From NCBI GenBank assembly GCA_016617855.1, contig JAECUM010031594.1, positions 1-64,000 on the forward strand: DNA of 64,000 nt, in the 5' to 3' direction. The DNA comes from Megalonaias nervosa. Taxonomy: Eukaryota > Mollusca > Bivalvia > Unionida > Unionidae. The notes below the pieces were generated by a model, which was given only the letters and a program-made list of their open reading frames with translations, was not told where the DNA came from and did no database searches. Positions 52,890 through 64,000 of the stretch are shown piece after piece. The position numbers and the translations under genes were made by a program. Within the stretch, counting starts at the first letter, position 1; each line of letters begins with the position of its first letter.

Positions 52890-53047
52890 ATGCAAACAAC
52901 TTTACCTTACACCCTGCCTTCACTCCGTCAGAAACACGTAATACCTTTGGAGGACCCCATAAACAATTAAGTGTTAACGGGAAGGGATACCCAGAGTATA
53001 GTTGTACCTTAGAAATCGAACCAAGTTCGCCTGTTAAGCAATCAGAC
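52890..53047 (+). CDS. Possible internal exon, unknown protein
   Basis: A 158-base open segment is bounded by an acceptor-like TCTCTCCATTGTGCATGTTGCAG ending at 52889 (quoted here as two words: TCTCTCCATTG and TGCATGTTGCAG) and a strong donor-like GTAAGTA starting at 53048. In the plus frame it reads about 53 residues, including FTLHPAFTPSETRN, GGPHKQLSVNGKGY and CTLEIEPSSPVKQSD. Composition is less AT-rich than its surroundings. I do not recognise the protein, and the minus strand is also open over the same interval, so this may be chance. No neighbouring exon was identified. Confidence 0.25.
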
Positions 53048-53708
53048 GTAAGTACCAAGATTTTAAAAAGTTGGTCTTCTTTGATTGGCTTGTATGTGAC
53101 GATCTATACCTCGACGGCTAAATTCCTACACCTACACCCCTTTGACATTATAGGTGTCACTACACTAATTGCGCAAAACAACTGTTTTTGGTTCCAACAA
53201 TATGAATAATATTTTTTCTGATTTTCCTGCAGGTTTTTTCATCAGTAAAGAATATTGCTTGCATTAAATATAAATCAGCGTGAAGTCTAAACAGAAACTA
53301 AACTGTTTATCGAGTTCAGCCTCTTCATATTTGCGTAGGATAACGAAGCAAACGGGTGTGATTCGGCCCATTTAGGAAAAGGGCGCTCGTTCTAGAATTT
53401 CCAGTCATTTCATGCAACTGGAACTAATGTTGAAAATGCTGCATAACCCATTCTGACTAGTCGTATATTATGTCCAGGTTATCGCCTAACATAAGTAGCA
53501 TAGTCTTGGTGCATCCAAACTGATAATCAATTCAATGGATTATATCCACACAAAAAAAATTGCAGAATGAAGAATATATTTAAGGAACTTAATTAGTGTA
53601 GTAATTCCTTATTATCGCCACCGAATATCAGCCAGAGAAAGCAATGTTAAAGCAATGGAAGAAAATCTTAAGTTCAGTATCATATAAAACTTGTTTAAAA
53701 GTTTATTT
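53048..53708. other. AT-rich DNA, nothing recognised
   Basis: No feature supported up to the SINE target duplication at 53709. Confidence 0.5.
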
Positions 53709-53720
53709 CCAAATGCCGTG

Positions 53721-54038
53721 CGACCGCTCCATTGGCCTAGTGGTTAGAACGTCCGCCTCGGATGCGGGAGGTCGCGGGTTCGAACCCGTCTGAGTCATAC
53801 CAAAGACTTATAAAAAGTGGTACTAGCAGCTACCTCGCTAGGCTCTCAGCATTAAGAGGTTAGTGTTAGGACTGGTCGGCCTGGTGTCAGGATAATGTGA
53901 CTGGGTGGAACATCATTCTACATGTCTACGGCATCGTGCCCCAGTTTTAGACATCACTATAAACTGCCACACTGCAGACGTCGTAGGGATATGTCTGAAA
54001 CTTTTTAAAGCTACTTTTAAAACCCATATCACACATAC
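53721..54038 (+). mobile_element. tRNA-derived SINE, family A, copy 3, with TSD
   Basis: This copy has the best-preserved head: A box TGGCCTAGTGGTTAGAACG and B box GGGTTCGAACCC. The family body follows, with a short CACA end. A 12-bp direct repeat with one mismatch flanks it, CCAAATGCCGTG at 53709-53720 and CCAAATGCAGTG at 54039-54050. The tRNA-like part lacks the remaining features of a functional tRNA gene in this context. Confidence 0.93.
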
Positions 54039-54050
54039 CCAAATGCAGTG

Positions 54051-55020
54051 CTCATAGGGGGCCACACGCATAAATCCAGGGGGCCCCACCATAATGATCC
54101 AAATCGGACCCCGTCCTTACTGGGTCGAAACGCGTCATAGGAAACTGAGCCTCGAAAAGTGTCGTATATGAATTTTACTAACTTACGGTAGAAGTCATTT
54201 CACTAGCGAGATGTACATGCGTCTGAATGAGAAACATTTGATTTTCGACAGCAGCAGGTATGTTTTGTTTATTTCCCGATACAAAGGAAGTAAGTGACTT
54301 AAATGGCAATTCAGGTTACAACAGTTATTATCACGTGGACTCAGCTAAGTTGTATCTTATTGATTATTTTGAGCTTGTTTTGAAGATATACCGGTTTTGA
54401 AATAATGTATTTAGAAAAATGCAAACTATTTGTTTTTCCGACGAGCTTAGAATGAGTTCATACATGACTAATTTAGATCTCGTCCCTGCTGTTTGAGAAA
54501 TTGTAGTTATTCCTTTTCCGAATAAATCAATCTTCATTGAAATAAAATTAATTAATTTTTCACGTAGGTTTTGTTAATCATAGAATGCAAACTTTTCGTG
54601 CTCAAGAATTTTTTTAATTACATCAAATTGAAACAAAATTAGTCCAAAAGCTAGCTCTCAATTGTTAATGCCTTACCTTGTATAAATTAATAGGCGATCG
54701 ATCCTTATGTAGCCCTTAATTTGCGTGCAACATGTGTCGGACAGTATACCATAAAACATGCATGCAACGTAATTTCAAGAGCCTGTATCAGCTTATTACT
54801 GTTAAACATCAGGCAATTTTGAATTTAGTCGTCCACTGAAATTTCAAGCGAATGATATTGATTGAAATTTGATCGATCTCTCTCCTCCTCCTTCTTGTCT
54901 TAGTATTATCTAATTGCATGAATTCTAATACGTGAAAAGTATGTCATCAATTTGGCATACTTACTTATGCGTGTGTTTTAAAAGCTGAGATATTGTTGTC
55001 TGATGGCAGGATCTATCCTG
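54051..55020. other. Unique DNA, one GGGGGCC-rich patch
   Basis: 54051-54105 contains two AGGGGGCC words, perhaps a hAT remnant, but no ends were found. The remainder is AT-rich and featureless. Confidence 0.45.
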
Positions 55021-55025
55021 AGGAC

Positions 55026-55550
55026 ATATCTACCAAATACCATTTCCTACACCAAATATCCACATGTATATATCAACCAAATGCTATTTCCTAAACCAAA
55101 TATCCCCAGGCATGTATCTACCAAGTACTATTTCTTGAACCCAATATCCCTAGGTATATATCTACCAAATACCATTTCCTAGACCAAATATTCCCTGGTA
55201 GATGTCTACCTAATACCATTTATTTAACCAAATATTCCCAGATATATATCTACCAAATACCACTTCCTAAACCAAATATTCCTAGGTAGATATTTATCAA
55301 ATACCATTTCCTAAACCAAATATTCCCATGTAGATATCTACCTAATACCATTTATTTAACCAAATATTCCCAGATATATATCTACCAAATACTACTTCCT
55401 AAACCAGATATTCCTAGATATATATCTACCAAATACCACTTCCTAAACCAAATATTCCCAGGCAGATATCTACCAAATACTATTTCCTAAACCAAATATC
55501 CCCTGGTATATATCTGCTAAGTATCTTTTCTTGTACCAAATATCCCCAAG
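55026..55550. repeat. 44-bp minisatellite, about 12 copies
   Basis: Unit about TCTACCAAATACCATTTCCT, AAACCAAATATTCCCAGGTA, TATA. ACCAAATA recurs twice per unit. One pair of units carrying CTACCTAATACCATTTATTT appears twice, suggesting local multi-unit duplication. Confidence 0.94.
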
Positions 55551-55639
55551 TTTCCACCGGCAGTCACATTTCATTTTACCCAAGCGTCACTGGAAAAGTT
55601 TCGTTTGGTGTTATACGATACAACAACACACAAATATTA

Positions 55640-55765
55640 TTTAGTGACAAGGAAGTTGTAGCAAAGTGTCTTGCTAAGGGACACGCCATGATAGATGATC
55701 TGATAGTAGGATTCGAACCCGCACTCTTTCAGTCGCGAGACTGTTAACTACTGAGCTACTGCAGT
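55640..55765 (-). mobile_element. SINE family C, partial
   Basis: On the minus strand: TAGCTCAGTAGTTAACAGTC (A-box type), GCGGGTTCGAATCC (B box), then GTGTCCCTTAGCAAGACACT. The body matches the SINE at 56108-56280 in order. The 3' tail is missing or diverged. Confidence 0.75.
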
Positions 55766-56107
55766 GATATGTCTAGGACAATTAAGAACTTACGTTTCTA
55801 CTCCTTTTCTACACATCTTTTGGAATGTATCTTCGTACAAAACGTATTGGCACATGTCTTTATCTGATAACCTTTTGACTCGAGCGCTGACTCATCCCTC
55901 TGTTATACCTGTTTCCATAACTACTATCCTATCTATTGTTATCATTGTAGCATCTGTGCAGTAAAATATAAACTTAATGAATGACAGTATTTCAGTAAAA
56001 ATAAATCCTGGTCTTTATTTATAAATAGGTTAAACACAATGAAGTAACTAAACTGATACAGTATAATGCATTAATTTTCTGCTGGTATTGAAGAATCGTC
56101 CTGTCAG

Positions 56108-56280
56108 ACTGAGTTAGCTTAGTTTGGTGATTTTATGGACAGCACTGATGCTTTCGGAGTGAAGTGTCTTGCCCAGAGACAAACCACAATAACCATCCCA
56201 ACCTGATTCAATAGAAGGATTCGAACCCGAGCCCTTCTGGTCGCGAGTCCAGCACTCTAACTATTGAGCCACCGTACCTT
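56108..56280 (-). mobile_element. SINE family C, tRNA-derived
   Basis: On the minus strand: GGTACGGTGGCTCAATAGTT (A box), CTCGGGTTCGAATCC (B box), then TCTCTGGGCAAGACACTTCA. It is the clearest head of this family in the window. It lies head-to-tail with the partial copy at 55640. Confidence 0.85.
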
Positions 56281-56334
56281 CTTCCTAACGGAAAAGAAAA
56301 TTCTTGTGACGAAGACTGCATCTGAGAACGCAAA

Positions 56335-56460
56335 TATGCATGCATGCATGCATGTATGTATGTATGTACGCACACACGCACGCACGCAGATAGGTAGGTA
56401 TGGATGGATGGCTGTATTGATGTATGGATGGATGTATGCATGCATGCATGTATGTATCAC
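56335..56460. repeat. Compound tetranucleotide repeat
   Basis: Successive GCAT, GTAT, GCAC, GGTA, GGAT and again GCAT/GTAT tetranucleotides. Frames over it on both strands are artefacts. Confidence 0.93.
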
Positions 56461-56820
56461 GGTACGCATTGCAGGACACAATGACTGCCCATTTAGTTGC
56501 AATGTATGGACAGGCATGAAGGCTCGTTGGATCTATAGGACATTTCGGATCCAGCACATACAGAAGTGAGAGAAGCAAAGTCAGCAGTTGCACCAGCTTA
56601 CCAAACTGTTAGCATGAAAAGCTATTATAGTCGAGTTTACCGGACGCCTGGGATGCTAGTGTCTAATGTCAATGCGTCTTTAAAAGTATTCGTACTTCTG
56701 CTTGTTAAAACAAAAACAATAACAAAAATATACTACAACATAGTGGTACCCAAAGGACAATGCCAAGCAGCAAACTCAGTTAAGCCATAATTTGAGTCAA
56801 CATTTCTATTTAGAACTCAT

Positions 56821-57260
56821 GTCAAATACAGTATGTATTTGACAAAGCGTATGCCAAATACAATATGTACAAGACAAAGTTTATGCCAAATACGGTATGT
56901 ATAAGACAAAGCTTATGGCAAATACGGTATGTATACAAAATAACTCATGCCAAATACGGTATGTATACTACACAGCGTATGCCAAATAAGGTTGTATAAG
57001 ACAGTTTATGCCAAATACGGTATGTATACAACATAGCTCATGCCAAAAACAGTATGTATACTACACAGCGTATGCCAAATACGGTATGTACAAAGCAAAG
57101 CTTATGCCAAATACGGTACGTATACAAAATAGCTTATGCCAAATACGGTATGTACAAGACATAGCTTATGCCAAATACGGTATGTATACGACATAGTGTA
57201 TGCCTCATACGGTATGTGCAAGACAAAGCTCATGCCAAATACGGTATCTGTACGGGATAG
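56821..57260. repeat. 32-34 bp minisatellite, about 13 copies
   Basis: Unit about TATGCCAAATACGGTATGTA, TAAGACAAAGCT. GCCAAATACGGTATGTA recurs almost unchanged, with variation confined to the spacer half. Confidence 0.94.
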
Positions 57261-57555
57261 CTTCTACTTGATGATGATTCACTATAGCACGTTTTACCCT
57301 GTATCTTACGTTTACAGTAATCGCTGTTTTTTTAAGGATACATAATACCTTTTCAACGATATTTCCTAAATAAAATAACACCGTGTAACAATTTTTGTTT
57401 TGTTCCTGGGCAGTAAGTGTTATTTCCTAATTGCTTCTAATAACTTATAGAACTTTCCAGTAAAATAAATAGTAGTAAAATAACAGGGGCCTTATGCCAA
57501 TCAGTTCAGTTTACTACCAGCTGCTTAAGTGGATACATATCTGCATTTTTCTGAG

Positions 57556-57745
57556 ATGGCATCAAGAGGCTGCAAGCATCCGGCAGACGCATTTTGTTAT
57601 GTCTGCGGCCAATTGATCAAGGCAAGAGCGAAAAAGTACTCCGTGGAAGCATCTGCTAAGATGTGTGAGGCCTACAAGGCCTATTTTGGCATGCCTGTTA
57701 GGGATCAATACAAACCCTGGGCACCTCATTTCACCTGCGAGCACT

Positions 57746-57790
<45 letters not shown>

Positions 57791-58271
57791 AGGTAAGATG
57801 GACAATTGTTGCTCGAAATTTTATAATATAAAATTTGTTAAAATTTTTAAAATTGTAAAAGTTCCAGACAGATAAAGAAGATCCTGGAGTGCAATGAATT
57901 CCCCAAGAAGCACTAGTAAGGAGAAAGCTGTTTGGAACAGCTTTGTCGCAGTGGTTCGGGGCTTCCTTTACAATCTCAAGGCCGAAAACTATGTGGAGCT
58001 GGTTGAGACTCTGGTGAAGAACTATGGCACAATGGGCTGCAGGATGTCCATCAAAGTCCATATCCTTGATGCTCATCTTGATAAATTCAAGAAGAACATG
58101 GGAGCGTACTCGGAGAAGCAAGGCGAGTGCTTCCATGGGGACATACTGGACTTTGAACGCCGCTACCAAGGACAGTATAACGAGAACATGATGGGAGACT
58201 ATATTTGGGGGCTGATTCGTGAAAGTGATTTACAGTATAATCGAAAATCTCGAAAAACTACTCACTTCTAA
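57556..58271 (+). pseudogene. Disrupted copy of a conserved uncharacterised gene
   Basis: The 5' part starts at ATG 57556 and reads MASRGCKHPADAFCYVCG, ARAKKYSVEAS, FGMPVRDQYKPWAPHFTC then EHC, with zinc-binding-type spacing (CYVC and CEHC). About 37 A follow (57748-57784), then CTGGAAG and a good donor GTAAGA at 57793. After 75 bases an acceptor-like GTTCCAG ends at 57867. The 3' part then reads IKKILECNEFPKK, a frameshift near 57910, SKEKAVWNSFVAVVRGF, MGCRMSIKVHILDAHLDKF and FERRYQGQYNENMMGDYIWG to a stop at 58269-58271. I recall this as a multi-copy invertebrate protein of several hundred residues and unknown function. The central portion is missing here. Poly(A) expansion and frameshift indicate a pseudogene. 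Confidence 0.75.
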
Positions 58272-58834
58272 ATCTTGTGTGATTATTTTTGTATTACTTT
58301 AGTATAAATACATGTTAATTTTGATTCATATGTTGTTTCTTTCTGACTTTATGTGATCGAAAAGACACAAATTCGCCCGTTTTTAAATTGGAAATAGGTA
58401 AATGTCAAAATATCACTGTCCTGGTCTCAAAAGCAAAGTTTGTGGGGAATAATAGCCATTTTCTATACTTTTGAGGCATAAGCAATTACGAAATAACACT
58501 TACTATCCAGGAACAAAACTTATGTTACATAGTGAATTATTCACTTTACGTGCAGCAATTTATCAATAAAAAATCAAACAGTCACTTTATTTTAGATTTA
58601 CGTGCCTGAAGTGGAAGTGCAACACACTTACATGTACGCACTTAACCAAGGGCGCCCGGATTTTTAATAAATCATTGTGCAGTACATGAATAGCATCATT
58701 GATTTTGGCTTTGAGTTGACGTATGATGACACATGCTGGTTGCATTTGCTGCGGACTCATAAATACAATAGTGTCAATAAACATAATGTCAGAAATATTT
58801 TTTTTCAAATAAAGCACCATAGGTTTAGCAAATA
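58272..58834. other. AT-rich DNA, nothing recognised
   Basis: Sequence immediately 3' of the disrupted gene. No repeat or gene feature was identified. Confidence 0.5.
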
Positions 58835-59028
58835 GTCTGAAATGCTGTAGATGACAATTGGTCTTAAATTCTGTACATGACAATTGGTCTGAAATGCTGT
58901 ACATGACAATTGGTCTGAAATGCTATACATGACAATTGGTCTGAAATGCTGTACATGATAAATGGTCTGCAATGTACTGGTCTGAAATGTTGTACATGAC
59001 AATTGGTCTAAAATGCTGTACATGACAG
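58835..59028. repeat. 26-bp minisatellite, about 7.5 copies
   Basis: The unit TGACAATTGGTCTGAAATGC then TGTACA is repeated with one shortened copy near 58965-58978. Confidence 0.94.
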
Positions 59029-59270
59029 TCAGATCAGGCGTAATTTTTGAAAATGGACTCGAAAAACTCTCAGATGACGCATTGAATTATTCACATGACA
59101 AAACTATACCATGGAATTTCTCACACATTTAACTAATGTAGCAATTGCGAAATAGAGCTCGCCTAGTCGTGAAAATGCAGATCTGTTCACGTTCTTGCTA
59201 AGAATAATCTTTCAAGTACACTTTATCCAGCAAGGGATCGCGTGTGTCCGGCATTGGCTAAGATAATTGT

Positions 59271-60150
59271 GTTTTGTTGTTGTTCGTCCTTCGAGCTCGA
59301 AGATGACCATGACATCACTAACTGGTTTGGTTTCTGTGAGTATGTGAGTCACGCCAATTCGTGCTCTGAACTGTCTGTGGCACGCTTGACAGAAGTTGCC
59401 GCTTCAGTTTGCTTGATCAAAAGACAACGCGATGTGGTTCTAAAATACATGCTGGTCGCGCTTCTGCAATATTCTTCAGTTCAAAGTCTGTAGTTCCAGT
59501 ATGTACGAGGCTGCGCCAGGTGGAGATCCTCCCAAGACGCAGGGTCAATGTTGACGTGTTTCATGGATGACCTGAGGGAATCTTTGAAGCGTTTCTTCTG
59601 ATATCGCTTTCCCTCCTTCAGCTCGCCGTTGAGATCTTCTTTGGTAGTCTGTCTTCTGGCATCGTGGTGACATGGCATGGACATCTCAGCAGTAATTTTA
59701 TTGGAGGAGTTGAAATACCTGCCTGTGTGATAACTTCAGTGCCAGTGAAATTGCCCTAACCATCTTATCCTTATCAGTTTTAACAGGCAGCCCATGTAAA
59801 AATGGTTGACCTTTTTAGCATGACGTCTGTACACCTTTCAGGTTTCTCGTGCATACAGCAGGGTCGGCAACACAATGGATTTGTATACCTTCAGTTTTTT
59901 TCGTACAATGATGCATTGGCATTCCGACGCATTTACGCATAGTCTGCCAAAGGCCCCACTTACTTTAGCAGTTCTGCCGTTGTTTTTTTTTTCATCTATG
60001 TGGATTGCACATGACAGATTGTTGTCGAAATAGGTGAATTTGTCACCTGCCAGGAAGGTTAGCCATTTACTGTGATGATAGGCTCCACGTACGGACAGTG
60101 CGAAACAGTTCAAGGTATCATTGTGTTGCCGATCCTGCTCAATGCATGCA
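59271..60150 (-). pseudogene. 3' end of a second LINE (RT C-terminus, zinc finger)
   Basis: Read on the minus strand in shifting frames: EPIITVNGKWLTFLAGDKFTYF, HIDEKKNNGRTAKVSGAFGRL, KLKVYKSIVLPTLLYARET, KVYRRHAKKVNHFYMGCLLKL, then MPEDRLPKK, GELKEGKRYQKKRFKDSLRS, and finally FCQACHRQFRARIGVTH (59395-59346). This is the order of the post-catalytic reverse transcriptase region, thumb and C-terminal zinc-finger of a widespread non-LTR family. The 3' end is AGGACGAACAACAACAAAAC near 59271. The catalytic domain and endonuclease are absent (5' truncation near 60150). At least three frameshifts or stops are present. The clade was not assigned. Confidence 0.82.
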
Positions 60151-62420
60151 AACGCTGAACAATGTAATAACGCCATACTTAAATGCTGAACCATTTTCAT
60201 GGATCCTTTATCAAAGGCAAAATACAAAAAAGACAACAAGACAAACAATAAACACAAAAGAAAACGTTCAATTTACAAAGATATATATATATATATGGGG
60301 GGGTCAGGTTCTTAAAGATGTGTATGGGATATTCTTTGCACCCCTATATATTGTACGTCAATGTTAGGCCAATTACATATAGACCACAAGCGCCATCTAC
60401 TACTTATAAAGCGTAAGCAACTTTTTTTTTTTATATTTATTCCCAATAAACCGTAATGATAATATTTTGTCAGTGTACTATGCTTTTGTGGTAAAACCGG
60501 TCCCAGGTATGATCTCCAAGGGTGAATTTTTAATACGACGACCAGGTTATTCTGGATGGCATATTTCTGAAATAAATTTCTAGCGCACTATTAAAATTAT
60601 ATCCCTGTGGTGTCTTCCAGTTTGCGTAGGGAAATACCTTTGCGGCGACATAACTAAATGAAAATGATCTCAGGCTCAAACCTACCATACGAAGAATATG
60701 CCCATACGTCTGAATGGTTATGTTAATTTCTTTGCGATAATTATTTTCAGTCAGTCAACAACCTTCAATTTTTAGTTTATTATAGTCATACAGTCACGTT
60801 AGAATATTTAGAAAAAAAATTATTAAGCCAGAGATCTTAACCTTGATTTTAATTTAATACGAGGTACATGTATTTCCAGTACCTTTGCAGGCAAATTTAT
60901 AGTAATTTTTTATTATTGTATTTGCTACTAAAACCTAATTACATTTTAAACAACTAACTCACAATTAAACTTTGTATTTTTCGGATCTTTTACAATAGGC
61001 CATTTTGATCTTCCTTATAAGTTTTGAAACAATGGTTTCAAAAGGAAACCCTGTTGCGATCAAACTCATTGAAACTTTGCAGCAATATTTTAGACACATT
61101 TGTTTCATTAAAGACAAATACCCTTTTCTATCCTGATGAAAATTTATTCCCAGATAAAACTCCGCCCAAAGTTTTTTTTATGAATGCAATCCCTATCTAT
61201 CTTTAGAGTATTTCTTAACATATGATGATTTTGGGAATTTGGACACAATGTAAATTTTCGGAAAACATATGTAGAGATTACAAGCTGAAATAATTTTGTA
61301 ATTAGTAGATGTAATAGTTTTGGTAGTGGAGACCGCTTATAGCAACACTAGCGGGAAAGGGAAATAACTTAGTTTTGGGAACGCGCTATATTGTCGTTGT
61401 TTATGTGAATACGGCATCATTTTCCAACGATGTATGTAGTTTCAGCATATTACTTTTTGTTAAGGACATCATCCAGCTTCTACAAAATACGTTATATAAT
61501 GCCACAAATTTATATATCTCCAATATTCATCTGCTATTTGTGTAGGCAATCCAGACATTGCAAACAGGCTGTAGGATATAGAACTTCCCCTTGAATGTTT
61601 CGAGTGATTCACCAAGAGCACTTTGCACTTGAGGAAGCATATGGATGCATGAGCAGATGTTTTGGAACGTAAAAAAGGGGGGAAAATCCGTGCCAGGGCA
61701 CGCTTAGAGTGGCAATATCCTATTAAGTCAGCCTGGTTGAAGTGTAGTCAATTTTGTCGACATCTGTATGGTGGAATGCCCGAGTCATGTGAACTCTTCT
61801 CACAGAAGGATCGAAAATATAATTAGTAATTTTCCCTTGGGGTTTGTAAATATTAAAATCAGAATGCATCTATAATGCACGAAATCCATCTATCCGGCGC
61901 AAATTATGCGAATGAATGAATTGCGAATTGAATAGTTCTAGCTCTTGCTTGATTATTGTCGAGAGCAGGGAAATTAAGGGAAAAGGGAGTCAAGGCGCTT
62001 CGTTTCTTCTGACCTTAACAAAGTTGTAAACTTAACACCAACGCACTGTCCCAGCTTTACTGTGTTGTACATTATAAATAGCACTGCTTCAGAGTTCGAT
62101 TCATGAATGTCAGCAGGTGTCAGAATATATTTTTGCGTGATCATACAGAGCACAAAACGTGCACAGTTTGAAGTAATGCAACGTTCTCTATTTTGCAAGA
62201 CTGTATTAAATAGCTCAGAGTGATAACGAGATGGAGCCATTTAAATTGACATGTAGTATTTTCCGCCATCCAATGCTACTTTTTAAAATATAGCAGACTA
62301 TAAGATTAAGAGATGGAGCGACTTCTTTAAATCTCTGTCAAGTATCTTATGATCACACTTCTGAATTAAAATAGAGATGAACAATTTTGAGGTTTTTTTA
62401 AAATTTAAGTTTGCGAAGGA

Positions 62421-62471
<51 letters not shown>

Positions 62472-62677
62472 AAACTATTGTGCTCATGAGACTGTATAGG
62501 CATTACTCATATTTGTCATTTAAGAGTACATCTCACTCATTATTGCGATCCTAAACATTACAACATGATACTACATTATTTCTGTCCAGTACGATTTTTA
62601 TTTACCTAGAATGTAAAACACGTGAACATTGAGCTAAATTTTAAAAAGAAATGAATATTGACCTTAATCTAGAGCGT
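60151..62677. other. AT-rich DNA with (GT)n run
   Basis: A GT microsatellite lies at 62427-62468 and a short (AT)n followed by GGGGGG at about 60281-60303. No gene recognised. Confidence 0.5.
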
Positions 62678-62911
62678 GGAAGGACGTACGGAGATTTACA
62701 CGAACGTCAATTTGATGGAAGGACGTACGGGCATTTACACGAACGTCAAATTGATTGAAGGACGTACGGACATTTACACGAACGTCAAATTGATGGAAGG
62801 ACGTACGGACATTTACACAAACATCAAATTGATGGAAGGACGTACGGACATTTACATGAACGTCAAATTGATGGAAGGACGTACGGACATTTACACGAAC
62901 GTCAAATTGAT
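62678..62911. repeat. 39-bp tandem repeat, 6 copies
   Basis: Units start GAAGGACGTACGGACATTTA at 62679, 62718, 62757 and so on at an exact 39-base period. It is unusually CpG-rich for this window (ACGTACGG, CGAACGTC). Both strands are open through all copies because 39 is a multiple of three, giving 13-residue repeats (EGRTDIYTNVKLM on plus). Confidence 0.95.
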
Positions 62912-64000
62912 CGCTGTGTCTATCTCCCGCATAGGCTGGCTCGACAATCAAACACATGTTTCTCGATTTTCACCACAGCTTCTCTAAATTAAATGTTTCT
63001 TTCGCGTGGGCCATATGCAGAGTTTCACAACAGGGAGGACAGACTAACCAATGGGCATACCAATACATGTATCAAGTGTTTATGAGACAGCTTCCCCAAA
63101 ACCCAAAATGCTACTCATATCCACTCCAAAAATGTTTTGTGCCCGATGGTTAGATACTGTCTTAGACAACGTTCTCCTTAAAGCAACAAAATAACAAATA
63201 GCCACTTTTCAAGAGTAATTGACTTTCTATAACCCATCAATCATCTTAACTGAGCAGAGTCAACTGGTCAAAAAGGTTAACGCAATGACCAAGTACTAGA
63301 CAAAAGATCAATATTGCTTTCACCTCACCAGCAAATCACATCAACGCAATTAAAACAGAGAAAGTAATTTGCCTTATCTTTCTTTGGTTTTGATTGGGGT
63401 TTTTTGTTATTTTCTATACAATGCACCCATTGCCCCCCCCCTCCCTTCGTGGTGATTTGAGTGCAAAATAATTAAAATAATTAGAACAATATAATGAAGA
63501 CTGATAGATGCAGACATAAAAATGGATTACGGAAAGTAAGAGGGATTCTAAATTTGGAAACTTGTACACCGGGTTCCAGCCTTAGAGTAGGGATGCTACT
63601 TAAGCTACAACAGATATTAAACCAATTGCCCTGGACCTTAAGAGCTGATACTCAATTCTACCTTGCGTTTTGCGAAGGTAAATATCTTTCTGGTGGGGTC
63701 AGAGATGGTAGTTATACCCAATTCTAATCCACCTTACGCTACCCTAGGAAATGAAGACGTATTGTAGCAGCATATCCAGGCCGAATCAGAGGGGGTGGAG
63801 GAAGCTGGCAGGGAATAATATTGTCTGGGCTTTAACCCATAAGAAGCCTCGGTTTTGATCAATTATTTTTAGATCTCTTAAATAGTCTCTTTGTGTACTT
63901 AGTTGTCTTTTAGATATAGCAAATTATATGGACTTGTAATGGCATTCGATTCATTTCCGAATTTCAATATAACCACCACCTGGGTTTCTCTACTGTGGAA
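62912..64000. other. Unique DNA to the window edge
   Basis: A 77-codon frame at 63494-63727 reads without a recognised domain. A C-rich tract lies at about 63435-63446. No other support for a gene. Confidence 0.45.

Noticed and set aside
53754..53795. Possible functional tRNA gene
   Set aside because: The A and B boxes are present but the segment continues into the SINE body shared with copies at 1394 and 30131, inside a target duplication.
57726..58169. 147-codon minus-strand frame with poly-Phe
   Set aside because: Antisense of the disrupted conserved gene and its poly(A) tract.

Overview
This is eukaryotic nuclear DNA. It is AT-rich and almost devoid of recognisable host genes. It is dominated by decayed transposons, tRNA-derived SINEs, minisatellites and microsatellites. 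The repeat flavour suggests an invertebrate, most likely a marine mollusc. Supporting traits are SINE tails of the form AAATGGCGTTAAACAC or AAAATGACTTTAAACCC, an ancient array built on monomers carrying CTGTCAAATTTG-like cores and ending in a GACGGATGC-rich hairpin, GGGCGCC-rich hAT MITEs, and an L2/CR1-like LINE ending in (ATT)n. The phylum is inferred from recalled repeat styles, not from a search, and the class cannot be decided.

Layout. 0-10 kb: SINE copy 1 with a target-site duplication (1394-1742), a 150-bp perfect AT microsatellite, a 33-bp minisatellite, a hAT MITE with a perfect 8-bp duplication (8003-8216), and a 52-bp tandem repeat with dimeric higher-order structure. 10-26 kb: mostly unique AT-rich DNA, a degenerate ~140-bp array (12.8-14.0 kb), a 22/66-bp higher-order repeat (18.3-19.0 kb), smaller arrays, and a decayed mariner transposase on the minus strand (25.1-25.6 kb). 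26.9-30.0 kb: the largest coding remnant, an L2/CR1-like LINE with endonuclease and reverse transcriptase in one frame broken by only two stop codons. 30-46 kb: more SINEs, a second mariner fragment (36.3-36.5 kb), hAT fragments, and a hAT MITE inserted cleanly in a 56-bp minisatellite (45.3-45.7 kb). 47-57 kb: a perfect 136-bp palindromic microsatellite, an inverted-repeat element with an apparent 11-bp duplication (48.6-49.0 kb), several minisatellites, and SINE copies. 57.5-60.2 kb: a disrupted copy of a conserved invertebrate protein gene of unknown function and the 3' end of a second LINE on the minus strand. 60-64 kb: unique DNA plus a 39-bp array.

No intact host gene, tRNA or rRNA gene, CRISPR array or operon was recognised. 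The only candidate host coding segment is one possible exon at 52890-53047. Long open reading frames over the tandem repeats arise because the unit lengths are multiples of three or of dinucleotide type; they are not treated as genes. I found no new multi-gene system. The most interesting material is the structure of individual elements and the nesting among them.
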